A stretch of 64,000 nucleotides of DNA from Holacanthus passer (GCA_025331565.1 JAFREQ010000009.1:8731501-8795500); one strand, 5' to 3'; shown: positions 11,301-20,120, counted from the first letter of the stretch. Program-made: numbers and translations. The notes: a model not told the origin generated them from the letters alone.

Positions 11301-13930
11301 GATACTCCAGTTTTTGGTTTTTGGTTGTTTAGTTTTTTTTTGTTCAGGCTCTGCTTCAGTGGTTGGAGGTGTGGTCTTCAGGTGCTCTCTCATTGACACA
11401 GCTGCATCTCATCTGCCCTCATCACTGGCAGCTTGAAAACCACTTCTCCTTCTTCTGCAAGCTGGCAGATCGTCCTCTTACCCCGTCTTCTCATGTCACG
11501 TTTACTATGTTTCCAGTGTCTTCTTGTTTCCAGTGTCTCCATTGTTTCTTTGGCTTTGTCCCCCCCTGTGCACATCCCTACCTGCTCCACCTGCATGTCT
11601 CCTCAGCCTCTGAAGCAACTCTGCTCCACCTGCAATTCTAGTGTTAGTAACCCTTTTGTTTTCTTGTGTATCCTGGAGTTTCTTTCCCTTTTACCCCTTC
11701 ACCCTCATCTGTGTCTCACTCCTGGGTCCAATTAAGAAATAACTTAAATCGTCACAAAGAGATTCTTCACAGTGATGGGCCTACCTATAACATGCACATT
11801 TTAGTGATAATCATAACAGAAATATTCTCAGGTTGTGCAGTTCTCTGGATTCTTTCAGTTGCATCTTGTAAACTGACAGTTTGGTGGCACCAAGTGGAAA
11901 CCAGAGGTAACTGTTTCAAAAAGTCTGGAAGACTTCTTTACCCAGAGATGAACAGTAAACTGAGCGTTGAACATATTTTTCTCTTGCAGATTGAATGTGC
12001 CAAACTTTACTTGAGTACAAGCTAATCAGCATCATCTAACCAACTTATAGCTGAATTATAGCACAGGTATATGCAACTTCAAACATGACTATGAAACCTA
12101 GTTGCCATCATCATGCCGTGTTTGTGTTCACCACTCACCCTCTTGTCTTTGGGAGTGATGATGAGCTCCTTGTTCTCCTCAGACACCATGCAGCAGGTGC
12201 TGTAGGAGGCCTGCAGCATGTTGATGACCAGGTCGTTGGACAGCACGTCCAGCTTCTTCACGTCATCTCCCGTCACGTTCACTGAGCCCGCCAAGCCCTG
12301 CCTGAGGTGGACCAATCAGCAACCCAGCTTTAGTCTGAGAGACAACTTGTTATCACAGTCAGCTTCAGTCAGCTTGTGAACATCAATTATCTTCATTTAG
12401 TTTCAAACAATGCTGATTTGTGTTTGGTTACATAACTTCGACGTGTGTGAAATTCACTGAATAATGATTCATTCTTCGTGAGTTGGCACAGTTTCAGTCA
12501 TTCTCCTTCATATGGAACATTTTCATTGTCCGATTTAGCATTTATAAGGCAGCATACACACATTAAATAAAGAAGTTTGTGAAGTGAAGTTTATAACACT
12601 AGAATATAGTTGTAAGCAGATGTAAGTATTTATCACTGTATTTGTCAAATACTGTAAATCCTTCTGTGAGCACCTGCTCATGAAGGAGGTGTAGACAGAT
12701 AATGAAGGACAATATAGTAAAACAAAGTTGAAATTCTAAAATCAATGATGATAAGAATCCTGTATATTAGTAAACACTTATTAATCCTTACATATGTGTA
12801 CAACTACATTATAGTGCCTTACAAATTCAATTCAGTTTCAGTATTATTGCAATGAACATCAGCTGAGAATTGCAAAAATATTCATTTATACTTGACATTA
12901 GCTTGATGGTTCTTAATGAACTTTGAGGGCTGGTGCCTGTCAGGAGTTTTAACAGCAGCTGTGTATTCCTCTCAACAAGTTACACCCATTAATGAAATGG
13001 TTACTGTGGGTTCAGGTTTTGGTTGTGCAAGTCTAAGATGAGGGACAGGGCCGTGCTTGGATGTCAAGCTTTGTCTGTAGCCTAAAAGGTAATGCTGCTA
13101 AATATGACTCACAACCTCAGTCAGAAATCACCTTTTTGCCTCAGTTAATTCACATAATTCTCCAGACCACTGGCTTCTCTCCAAGATCAGTTCCCTTAAC
13201 AAAGAACCGGTTATCGCGTCATTTTTCAACAAAACAAAAATGTCGTGCAATCAGAGTTTTATTTTATCTCCTGCCTGACAAAAAAAAAGCTGCACAATAT
13301 TTTATCACTTCCAGATTAGAGTGTCGAAATTCACCTAAAATCATACAAAGCTCAGTCATTTCAAACAACCAGTCATATCAGCACCACTCACTCGGTCACT
13401 CCACTGCTTCTGCAGCTGAGTGTTGAGATCGGATAAATTCTAAATCCTCAACTAGGAGCCTCAACTGTTGAATCACTCTTGGCTCCTAAATCTACTGTGG
13501 GAGTGAAGCGAAATGTCAGCCAGCTTTAGCAAGAGGTCCAGCTGTATGACTGCTGTTCTGCAGCTGACTTTGACCTCTGACCTCTTTGTGCAGGGATACA
13601 TGCAACACCAGTCTTACTTAGCTCAATAGTTATCTTCACATTATCATAAAAAATAGATCAGCTCATTAGTTTAGTCTCAGATAGCAGTCAGTAATCTAAT
13701 GGTGCATGTACATATCAGTGGTTCCCAATAAGCCTGATCCAGTACCTCAGTACTTACAGGTGGGCCAGGCCTGCCTTGCGCACAGCAGAGGAAATGGCTT
13801 TGATGGCGGTCAGAATGGCGTTGATGAGCTGGGTCAGCTCACCAGTCGCCCCCTTAGCCTGGCGCCCCGTCTCGATGACGAACCGGGTCAGGGTCCATAC
13901 GTCCGTGTCAAACGTCGACTGGTCCGACAT
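2169..13930 (-). CDS. fbp2: Fructose-1,6-bisphosphatase, muscle type (fbp2), complete gene, 7 coding exons, 337 aa
   Basis: This is the second FBPase, expected in muscle where it supports glycogen synthesis from lactate. Joining 13930-13758, 12301-12139, 10674-10582, 10083-9943, 8800-8663, 4664-4545 and 2354-2169 gives 1014 nt in one frame with GT-AG introns. Muscle type is favoured by SVNVTGDDV (acidic residue at the 69 position), NMLQASYSTC, CLASIGTIFAIY, YGSATLVALSTG and AGGLATTG. Catalytic Asp74, Glu97-98, Asp118, Asp121, Arg243, Tyr244, Tyr264, Lys269, Lys274 and Glu280 are all kept, so it should be active. Oddities are an inserted Ala in the AMP loop (KGATGEL), Tyr57 replaced by Gln, Lys204 replaced by Pro in the KKKGK nuclear-localisation motif, and PGRN changed to QGNN near 155-158. 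Two LTR-like elements sit in introns 2 and 6, and intron 5 is nearly 4 kb. The gene starts 1.6 kb downstream of fbp1 on the same strand. Confidence 0.93.
2492..3048 (+). mobile_element. LTR-like element (copy 2) in fbp2 intron 6
   Basis: This 557 bp element begins TGTCATGGTT and ends CGTCACA. It is flanked by aacag and aacat. It aligns along its length with 11243-11756: both share GCTTCAGTGG, TCTTCAGGTGCT, CTCATCACTGGC, CTCCACCTGCA and TCCTGGAGTTTCTTT in the same order. It lies antisense to fbp2. Confidence 0.65.
3049..4544. other. Remainder of fbp2 intron 6
   Basis: No exon is seen. A short tandem run of a CTACATTTCCATTTCC-like unit occurs at 4351-4392. Confidence 0.6.
4545..4664 (-). CDS. 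fbp2: fbp2 coding exon 6 (aa 237-276)
   Basis: The exon encodes DGSSPYGARYVGSMVSDVHR and IAYGGIFMYPANEKNPKGK, with all substrate-binding residues present. The acceptor is CTGCAG and the donor is GTAGAC. Confidence 0.95.
4665..8662. other. fbp2 intron 5 (about 4 kb)
   Basis: This is the longest intron of either FBPase gene. I see no internal exon. Positions 6850-7320 look like an interspersed repeat (next entry); elsewhere the sequence is AT-rich and unremarkable. Confidence 0.6.
6850..7320. repeat. Interspersed LINE-like repeat fragment in fbp2 intron 5
   Basis: The segment with AGTGCAGTGGCCCTGATTTC, GGGAGATTGTTCCAGATGTG and AAACTGAATATTGCTTCTCC resembles a repeat I recall from fish genomes, possibly LINE-derived. 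Boundaries are approximate and the class is uncertain. Confidence 0.4.
8663..8800 (-). CDS. fbp2: fbp2 coding exon 5 (aa 191-236)
   Basis: The exon encodes AIGEFILIERNVKIKPKGK and INEGYAKYFHPSINEYL. Asn212 and Tyr215 are kept. The basic motif is KPKGK because codon 8755-8753 is CCA (Pro). Confidence 0.95.
8801..9942. other. fbp2 intron 4
   Basis: No exon, repeat or regulatory element is recognised. Confidence 0.6.
9943..10083 (-). CDS. fbp2: fbp2 coding exon 4 (aa 144-190)
   Basis: The exon reads VSEGEPTDKDALQQGNN, then GYTLYGSATLVALSTG and ends FFMLDP. QGNN replaces the usual PGRN and Thr replaces Ala in GYALYG. The acceptor is ATTCAG and the donor is GTGAGT. Confidence 0.95.
10084..10581. 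other. fbp2 intron 3
   Basis: This is a 498 bp intron with nothing notable apart from a T-rich run near 10490-10510, which is A-rich on the sense strand. Confidence 0.6.
10582..10674 (-). CDS. fbp2: fbp2 coding exon 3 (aa 113-143)
   Basis: The exon reads GKYVVCFDPLDGSSNID and CLASIGTIFAIYKR. It holds the Asp118/Asp121 metal motif and the AMP contacts Lys112-Tyr113; residue 140 is Lys, as in the neighbouring fbp1. The donor is GTGAGT. Confidence 0.95.
10675..12138. other. fbp2 intron 2
   Basis: About one third of this intron is the LTR-like element at 11243-11756. The rest shows no feature. Confidence 0.6.
11243..11756 (+). mobile_element. LTR-like element (copy 3) in fbp2 intron 2
   Basis: This 514 bp element begins TGTCATGGTT and ends CGTCACA, with flanks atgag and aagag. 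It is a diverged sibling of 2492-3048 and has the same orientation, antisense to fbp2. No coding capacity is seen. Confidence 0.65.
12139..12301 (-). CDS. fbp2: fbp2 coding exon 2 (aa 58-112)
   Basis: The acceptor CCTCAG precedes GCAGGG and the donor is GTGAGT. The exon begins QGLAGSVNVTGDDVKK, so classical Tyr57 is Gln and residue 69 is Asp. It then carries Asp74 and VSEEN with Glu97-98. Confidence 0.94.
12302..13757. other. fbp2 intron 1
   Basis: This is a 1456 bp intron. No repeat or exon is recognised. Confidence 0.6.
13758..13930 (-). CDS. fbp2: fbp2 coding exon 1 (aa 1-58)
   Basis: The exon encodes MSDQSTFDTDVWTLTRFV and ends at HL in phase 2, with donor GTAAGT at 13757. It is 173 nt, three longer than fbp1 exon 1, because of a GCG (Ala) codon at 13849-13847 inside the AMP-binding loop. 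Confidence 0.94.
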
Positions 13931-14071
13931 GCTGGGTTCTGGTCCTTCTGTCCCTCCCGGCGGACGAGCAGTAAGTGAGCGACCTCATTACCAGCCAAGT
14001 CCTTTTCATACCCAGAGCCATGAGGGCAAGCCAGGGGATCTATTTGTGAGAGCAGCCGAGTGGAAGAGGGA

Positions 14072-14103
<32 letters not shown>

Positions 14104-14140
14104 ATTTGGAGATGGGTGTCAGGTGTCAGCTGTAGAGACT
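13931..14140 (-). promoter_or_regulatory. fbp2 5' flank / probable core promoter
   Basis: The 5' UTR and promoter should lie here. On the minus strand GGGTATGAAAAGG (about 14017-14005) is a weak TATA candidate. CAGCTG at 14127-14132 and CAGGTG at 14120-14125 form a pair of E-boxes about 190 bp from the ATG. This fits control by myogenic bHLH factors in a muscle gene, which is an inference. Confidence 0.35.
14074..14104. repeat. (TG)n microsatellite upstream of fbp2
   Basis: About 13 TG units lie about 150 bp upstream of the fbp2 start codon, next to the E-box pair. Confidence 0.9.
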
Positions 14141-15524
14141 GGCACAGTTTAATCCTGCATTAGACAAGAACTGTTATTTAGTCAAAAGACTTGCAACACG
14201 TTTGACAGCAGTAACTCTGAACTTGGGTAACACGAGAGCTCTTAGGTAAATTCTCAGTATTTTAACCACATGTGTTTGCACATGAACCTGAGAACAGCCT
14301 GGTGCTGTGACAATAGAGGAGCAACTTTCCAGATATCGACGTTCAAGTGCTGAACAATGAAGAGTGATTTAGAGAAAATCATGTTTACTGGTTAAGCGAC
14401 ACAGCTAAATTTTGCCCTTTTAAATGAACTGAGCAAGCATGTATATATAATCCTGTCATCTTTTATTCAATAATATAATATTAAAATTAGTGCAAAGGGA
14501 GTTTTGATTCAGTATTTCATGCTTCTGAGCAACAAACCACTTTAAAGACTGAAGGAGAAAGACATGAATTTAATATTAAGAGAGTAGAAGACTTGCTCAT
14601 GTAGTTTTGAGCACAACAGCAGTTTTAAATGTCATTAGGACTCTGTGATCTTCCACTGACCTTTAGCTTAAAGGTCAGCTCCTCTGGATAAAGTAGCTCT
14701 TCACTTTTGTAGACAGTATATCTCCTTAGGTTTCAATTTTGAAGACACATAAAAATTTATTTTAAGCCTTTAAGGATTTGCTTGTTCTATCCAAATATAT
14801 AAAAAGCTGCATGTTTCTTGAAAAACAAAAAATGTAACCTTTTTATACAATAACAAAAATAAAAATAGCCCATTCTCCATAAACACACAACCAACACAAA
14901 GATATGTGACACTTTCTACCAACAAAATGATGAAAACACTGATTTTGTCTTCTTAGACAGGATTTATTGAGACACTTCATTTTTCCAAACAGTAGTTCTT
15001 CACATAATAAAGGCATCAAGTTTTGTTGCATAGAGGTTTGTATTTGATCCTTCATCAGTGTAGAATGTAGGTTCATTCTAATTAAGGCACAACTGGAGGT
15101 AAAGTGAGCAGGAAAAGTCTTCAGGTTTTGGTTATTCAAGTGCATTTGGTCTTTGTTTTTTGGCACATTTTTTGGTCTTTGGTAGTTTTTTTGTTGAATG
15201 TGTTTCTGATATTGAGCTTATGAGCTGCAGCTTCCATGTTTCCACTGAACCACCATTTTGCTATCATCCTTCAGCTTTACACAAATAGAAAATGAATATT
15301 GCTGGTATGACATGAAAACCTTGTAACTCCAACTTCTTTTTCCAACTGAGAAAAATCCCCTGACATTTTGGGGCTTAAGAAACCAAACCAAACTCAACTC
15401 ACAACATTATCAAAAACTCATTGACATCAAACTCAAAATGAGGCCGCCTTCCTCAGTCCAGCACAAGCGGACAGTTTGGAGATACAAGGTTTTCGCCGTG
15501 CAGTGATGGTTGCGAGTGAGAGTC
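14141..15524. other. fbp1-fbp2 intergenic spacer, including fbp1 3' UTR
   Basis: The spacer holds the fbp1 3' end and distal fbp2 upstream sequence. Minus-strand AATAAA signals occur at 14968-14963 and 14467-14462. No other gene is seen. Confidence 0.5.
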
Positions 15525-15716
15525 TCACTTCCTGGCATGTTTCCTGCAGATGGCGACGTACTCCAGCACGTCCTCGGAGGAGCCCATGGCCACGGGAGCC
15601 CGCTGATGGATGCTGTCAGGCTGGATGTCCAGGATGCTCTCGTAGCCGGTGGAGGCCATGCCGCCCGCCTGCTCCATGATGTAGGCCATGGGGTTGCCTT
15701 CGTACAGCAGCCGCAG
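15525..15716 (-). CDS. fbp1: fbp1 coding exon 7 (aa 276-338) with stop
   Basis: The exon begins LRLLYEGNPMAY with metal ligand Glu280, continues through AGGMASTG and HQRAPVAMGSSEDV, and ends RKHARK followed by TGA at 15527-15525. Cys281 of mammals is Gly here. A minus-strand AATAAA at 14968-14963, about 560 bp past the stop, is a plausible poly(A) signal. Confidence 0.95.
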   Translation of the reverse strand: MRLLYEGNPMAYIMEQAGGMASTGYESILDIQPDSIHQRAPVAMGSSEDVLEYVAICRKHARK

Positions 15717-18700
15717 CTTTGAGGAAGAGACCGAGTTTAGTTTCTGGTCCTAATGTCAAACTCTTTAAAGGAAATATTCTAATGTAAAATGTTTTTACTA
15801 GTTTTTTTTTTCAAATTAGAAAGTGTCTTAAAACAACAGTCAGTTGATAATATGAACATTGAAACAATTCTGATAAATGATCAAATCAAGAGATCTCCTC
15901 ATGTGCATCCATGTAAAAAGAAGAGAGACAAAATGTACAGGCCTCGTTACATGCAAAATGTATTTCAAACTTTATCTGAAGTCAATAGGAGGCTTCAGCA
16001 GTCTGAGTTAGACAAGTGAAGTTGATATCTTCCAACACTACAGTCCTTTAGCAGACACTGCAGCTTAGTACAGAAACATTATCCAGGGAAACATAAAGAG
16101 CATTTCACACTAAAAAGACAGTAAATTTGAAACATTAAGTCCACTTGATAGGTTTAATTCTGATTGCTGAAGTCCAAGAATAGCTTCAGAGAAACTTTTA
16201 CACAGAATGAGAACTGTGGATTTTGTCTCATGTCACTTACATTTAAAGCACATTAGGAAGAGATCTCTTAACAACATGTATGAACAGAGGGATCGATTAC
16301 AGCAAGCGAAACCTGTTTCAACAGTCGTACGGTCACCTGACTATTGTTTGTGACAGACCTGAAAACTGTGAAGCTTTACTTTAAGACAAAGAAATAGAGA
16401 CAACTATTATGGATCAAAGCTGGAACAATCTGACCATAAATATTCAACATCGCATGGTTTTAAAATTTGAATGCCTGGATTTTTCCTTCCTGTTTGCATT
16501 TGTTGTGGCCACTTATTTTAAAAACACTACTAACACATCTAAATAACTCATTGCAAGCTGGTAGCATTGGTATTTATGCTGATAGTTTTAGTCTTTATTT
16601 CTCCACATTTTCTTGCATTCTCCACGGTCCATCTCTTCTCATACACATTAGAGTCAGCTGCTTTCTACCTTTTGAAAATGTGACAACATCAAGTTTGGCT
16701 CAGTCTTGCAAATACTGGCAGGATGTGGAGAGTGACACAAGACACAACATTGTGACACTTTCTTCAGTATGGGCTCATGTTACAAGTGACACCAGACAAA
16801 CTATTTCTGATGGAAATCTCCCTTGAAAAGAAAAATGTAACGGTTCTTGAAAACTTGACATAAATAATGGGGTTTGGGAAAACTTGTAGCCACTTACGCT
16901 TGATGGTTGTTATTAAGGATTAAATCTGGTGAAATTCTACACATCTTTTAATATCAATTAACTTATATTTGCTATATTTGTATGGCTTTGTTTGAGTTAA
17001 AGCATTTCTTAGGTCTTTATAATGTTCAATGCTCTTGACAGTGGACCTTACCTTTCCTTTGGGGCTCTTCACATTTCCTGGGTATAAAAAGATGCCTCCA
17101 TACATCAGCGTCCGGTGGACGTCTGCCACCATGGAACCAATGTAACGGGCGCCGTAGGGCTCAGTGCCGTCCTACAGTCATTTAAAATGTAGCATTAGTG
17201 AGTATTCAAACCTGCACTGGATGAGCTCTGCAATCAATTTGAGTCAAACTTGGAAAACACTGGCATATTTACATATTACTGTATATTCATTAATGTCCAC
17301 TGTCCCTAATTAATAAATACATATAAAGCTCAACTGCTGCAGTGAAGCAGTAGATTTGATCGATGTTATTGATATTAATATTTAACAACACTACTCTGTG
17401 TAAAACTCTGCCCTGACATTGGTGTTACCTGAGGGAACTTCTTCTTCTGCAGATACTCTGTGACGGCGGGTTCAAAGTGCATCGCATAACCCTCATTCAA
17501 GCTGTAAATCTTGCCTCGCTTCTTCATCTTCACATCCCGATCAACCAGGATGAATTCACCGATCGACTGACGAGAAAAGAGCACAAAACGTTTTCAGCAA
17601 CCTCAGAGCCACTCGTTTCATACAAAATCAATTTGAAAGATGTGCAAAAGGACTAACTGGGTCGAGCATGAAGCAGTTGACTCCCTGGCCGGTGGAGAGC
17701 ACCATCATGGTGGCGCTGCCATAGAGGGCGTAGCCCGCCGCCACGAGGTTCCTGCCAGGCTGCAGGGCGTCCTTCTCACAGGGCTCATCATCTGTGGTCT
17801 GTGTGAGGGAAACAGTAAAAACTCATGCATTTCTGTTCTTTACCAAACATCTATTAGCTCCTATCTGCATCTAAAAGTGTCTGTTATACCTGATTTTTTT
17901 CTATACCATCTTATTAAAATGGCATATCTTACATTTGCCTTTTCAGGACACAGACCAATAAAAGAAGAATCAACTGGGCTTGAGTGGAGCAGAGCATTCA
18001 TAGGGTTTTTAACCTGGATGACATCATTGTAGTGGCTATATCAGTGTAACCTTTTAGGCATGAAACAGTGAATATCTGACCTGGCCTTCAAAAACAATAA
18101 CTAGTAAAATCATCACTTGACTTCAAGTTTGTAAATCAAGGACAAAGACTCTTCACAATTGGAATTTTAACCTATGTTAGTACCTTTTTGTAGACGGCAA
18201 AGATGGTGCCGATGGAGACGAGACAGTCGATGTTGGAGGAGCCGTCCAAAGGATCAAAGCACACAATGTATTTGCCCTGCAAGAGAAGGAAGAAAATAAC
18301 TTACACTGTCATCTTTGTTAAATGTGACCTGTGGAGTTTTCTTTTTTTCTTGTTCTCAGTGTTACTCAAAGAGCATTTTGTGTGTGCTTGAGGTCAAACA
18401 GTGTAAAGGCATCAAACTCCACAGAGTAACTGAACCCCACATCTTTTTTTCCTGAACCAGTTAGATGAGATAAGGTCCCATGAGGAAAAAGATCTGGAAA
18501 AACAGACATTTACATGAACCCAGAGAAAACTGGATGATCCTGTTTTAGGCTGCAGACGGCTCATTGCAGAGATAAGATCCCAAATAAATGAGAGCAGGTT
18601 TTCCAGGCTCAGTGGGGTCCAAAAGAATGTAAACGGTTTGCTTCAATCACACAGTTTCAGGAGTGTTAAAGATCCTTGGTTTTGTTTTAACATGTGAGTC

Positions 18701-19950
18701 AAAGTCTTCCCACTCCGTCACACACGCACTTACCCTTTTATCTGGCTCAATAATGATGGCTTTTTCATTCTCTTCAGACACCAGCACACAGGAGGTGAAC
18801 GATGACTTGATCATGTTGATGATCAGATCATTGGACAGAATGTCCAGCTTCTTCACCTGGTCTCCTGTCACATTGGTGCTGCCGGCAATACCGTAACTGA
18901 TGGGAAAGAAAAGATAAAAACAGCAAGATTGAAGGTGAAAAGAAAACTATTGTGGCTTTTTTGTTTAACCAACATCTGAGATTCAGCTCTCTGCTTGTTT
19001 CTATTTTGTCTTCCAGTACAGTTTTGTACTGAGATACATTTGATTGGGATAAAAAAAAAAAATCACAATAACTACAGTCTCTGTGTTAGATTGGACAAAC
19101 AATACAAAACTGCAATTGATGCATGACTCTGCATTTCTAAACTGCAGAGGTTGGGCGGTGATTGAGTGGAGGATTTCATCAAAACACTAGAGTGAAGTCT
19201 GACTCAGAATCAGTTTCATCAGCCATATAAGTTGAGCACATGCAAAAGATCTCTGCTCATGTGAGTCACATAAAAACAACAGGAAACACAAACTTGCAAA
19301 AAGGCACAGTAGCATAAACACTCTAGGAAAAGAATAAGAAAAGATAAGATGCGTGAGAAAAAGAAAGTTAAGGTGGACCAGCATGCACAAATGCAATATA
19401 TCAAAAAAACAGAAGGTTAAAAGAGGAAAACAAACAGAGAGGACAAGGAAATAAAACAGTAGCAGGCAGAAATGCATGGATTTCTCCTGCAAGTGCTTTT
19501 CTAATGGATCCTGGTATTAAGGTTGCACATAACTAACACTATGTAATGTGTTAGTAGGAATAAATGAAAAACAAACAGCATGCAGGATTAAAATCACAAG
19601 AAAGTGGGAGTGGTGCTTTCAGACTTCCTGATTGGAGAACCTCCTGCTCAGCTTGTGCCAACGTGGATGCGCGAGACTGAAACTTTAAATCCCTGCTCCT
19701 TCAAAGCTTTAAAGTGCAGCACCAGTTTGTGAAACACCACCACCACCACCGCCGCCTATGCTCGCTGTGTGTGGACTCACAGGTGGGCGATGCCAGCTTT
19801 ACGCACGGCGCAGGAGATGGCCTTCACCGCCGTGCACATGGAGTTGAGCAGGTTGGTGAGCTCCCCGGTGCCTTTGGCCTTCCTGCCCTGCTCCATCACG
19901 AAGCGGGTCACGGTGACCACGTTGGTGTCGAAGGCTCCTTGCTCGGACAT
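15525..19950 (-). CDS. fbp1: Fructose-1,6-bisphosphatase, liver type (fbp1), complete gene, 7 coding exons, 338 aa
   Basis: The enzyme hydrolyses fructose-1,6-bisphosphate to fructose-6-phosphate and phosphate with Mg2+, the committed late step of gluconeogenesis in the cytosol. Joining 19950-19781, 18896-18734, 18276-18184, 17798-17658, 17566-17429, 17171-17052 and 15716-15525 gives one open frame of 1017 nt with GT-AG introns. Using classical numbering (Met not counted) I see the AMP-loop GTGELT near 26-31, Asp74, Glu97-Glu98, the metal motif DPLDGSS at 118-124, the GARY substrate motif with Arg243-Tyr244, Tyr264, Lys269, Lys274 and Glu280. Family length is 338-339 aa, so it is full length. 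Liver type is favoured by Gln69 and by the segments CLVSIGTIF and YGSATMMVL. The ATG at 19950 gives the family N-terminus MSEQGAFDT; the frame stays open further upstream but shows no family similarity there. Fish often carry two fbp1 copies, and I cannot tell a from b. Confidence 0.95.
15717..17051. other. fbp1 intron 6
   Basis: This is a 1335 bp intron, the longest of fbp1. I recognise no repeat or exon in it. Confidence 0.6.
17052..17171 (-). CDS. fbp1: fbp1 coding exon 6 (aa 236-275)
   Basis: The exon encodes DGTEPYGARYIGSMVADVHR and YGGIFLYPGNVKSPKGK. It holds substrate residues Arg243, Tyr244, Tyr264, Lys269 and Lys274. The donor GTAAGG follows directly. Confidence 0.95.
17429..17566 (-). 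CDS. fbp1: fbp1 coding exon 5 (aa 190-235)
   Basis: The exon encodes SIGEFILVDRDVKMKKRGK, then IYSLNEGYAMHFEP with substrate-site Asn212 and Tyr215, ending at KKKFPQ. The basic patch reads KKRGK at classical 203-207. The intron before it is only 91 bp, the shortest in either gene. Confidence 0.95.
17658..17798 (-). CDS. fbp1: fbp1 coding exon 4 (aa 143-189)
   Basis: The exon reads from TTDDEPCEKDALQ through GYALYGSATMM to NCFMLDP. It is 141 nt and the donor is GTTAGT. The YGSAT stretch packs next to the metal site; MLDP carries Asp187, which contacts the dynamic loop. Confidence 0.95.
17799..18733. other. fbp1 introns 3 and 2 flanking exon 3
   Basis: The two short introns (17799-18183 and 18277-18733) around exon 3 hold nothing recognisable. 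Confidence 0.6.
18184..18276 (-). CDS. fbp1: fbp1 coding exon 3 (aa 112-142)
   Basis: The exon starts GKY (AMP contacts Lys112 and Tyr113), then carries the metal-binding signature DPLDGSSNID with Asp118 and Asp121. It ends in VYKK, so classical residue 140 is Lys instead of the mammalian Arg. The acceptor is TTGCAG and the donor is GTAC, a weak match after the first two bases. Confidence 0.95.
18734..18896 (-). CDS. fbp1: fbp1 coding exon 2 (aa 57-111)
   Basis: The acceptor ATCAG precedes TTACGG and the donor is GTAAGT. The exon encodes the flexible loop 52-72 (LYGIAGSTNVTGDQVKK, with Tyr57 and Gln69), Asp74, and VSEEN with catalytic Glu97-Glu98. At 163 nt it equals exon 2 of fbp2. Confidence 0.95.
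19201..19480 (-). mobile_element. LINE 3'-tail fragment in fbp1 intron 1
   Basis: The left end CAGAATCAGTTTCATCAGCC is the reverse complement of the GGC-AATAAAGCTGATTCTG tail common on fish LINEs of the L2 group, and it parallels the tail at 36820-36837. This implies an antisense-strand copy. The internal part is weakly conserved. Confidence 0.5.
19781..19950 (-). CDS. fbp1: fbp1 coding exon 1 (aa 1-57)
   Basis: This exon encodes MSEQGAFDTNVVTVTRF and helices H1-H2, including the AMP-binding loop GTGELT, and ends at HL with a split codon (phase 2). The donor GTGAGT follows at 19780. Position 32 (classical) is Asn where mammals have Gln. Confidence 0.95.
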
Positions 19951-20095
19951 GGTGGGTCTCTCCTGCGGGCCTGAGAGTGAGGAGGAGGAGGAAACGCTGC
20001 GGAGCTTAAATGCGACGCGGAACTGGAGGGAGTGAAGGGGCCGATCCAGGCTGCGGCAGAGGTGGAGCTGCAGCTGGAGACACTGGCTGCTTTGT
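19951..20095 (-). promoter_or_regulatory. fbp1 5' UTR and core promoter region
   Basis: This GC-rich segment lies immediately upstream of the fbp1 ATG. A TATA-like CATTTAAG (minus strand, 20012-20005) lies about 60 bp upstream of the ATG in a CpG-containing context, so the 5' UTR should be short. A (CA)n tract bounds it on the far side. Confidence 0.45.
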
Positions 20096-20120
20096 GCACA
20101 CACACACACACACACACACA
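20096..20120. repeat. (AC)n microsatellite near the fbp1 promoter
   Basis: About 12 AC units lie roughly 150 bp upstream of the fbp1 ATG, echoing the TG tract at a similar distance from fbp2. Confidence 0.95.

Noticed and set aside
13706..14135. Plus-strand open frames over fbp2 exon 1; similar ones lie at 15476-15722 and 19714-20035.
   Set aside because: They are antisense shadows of fbp1 and fbp2 exons. The minus-strand reading gives exact FBPase sequence.
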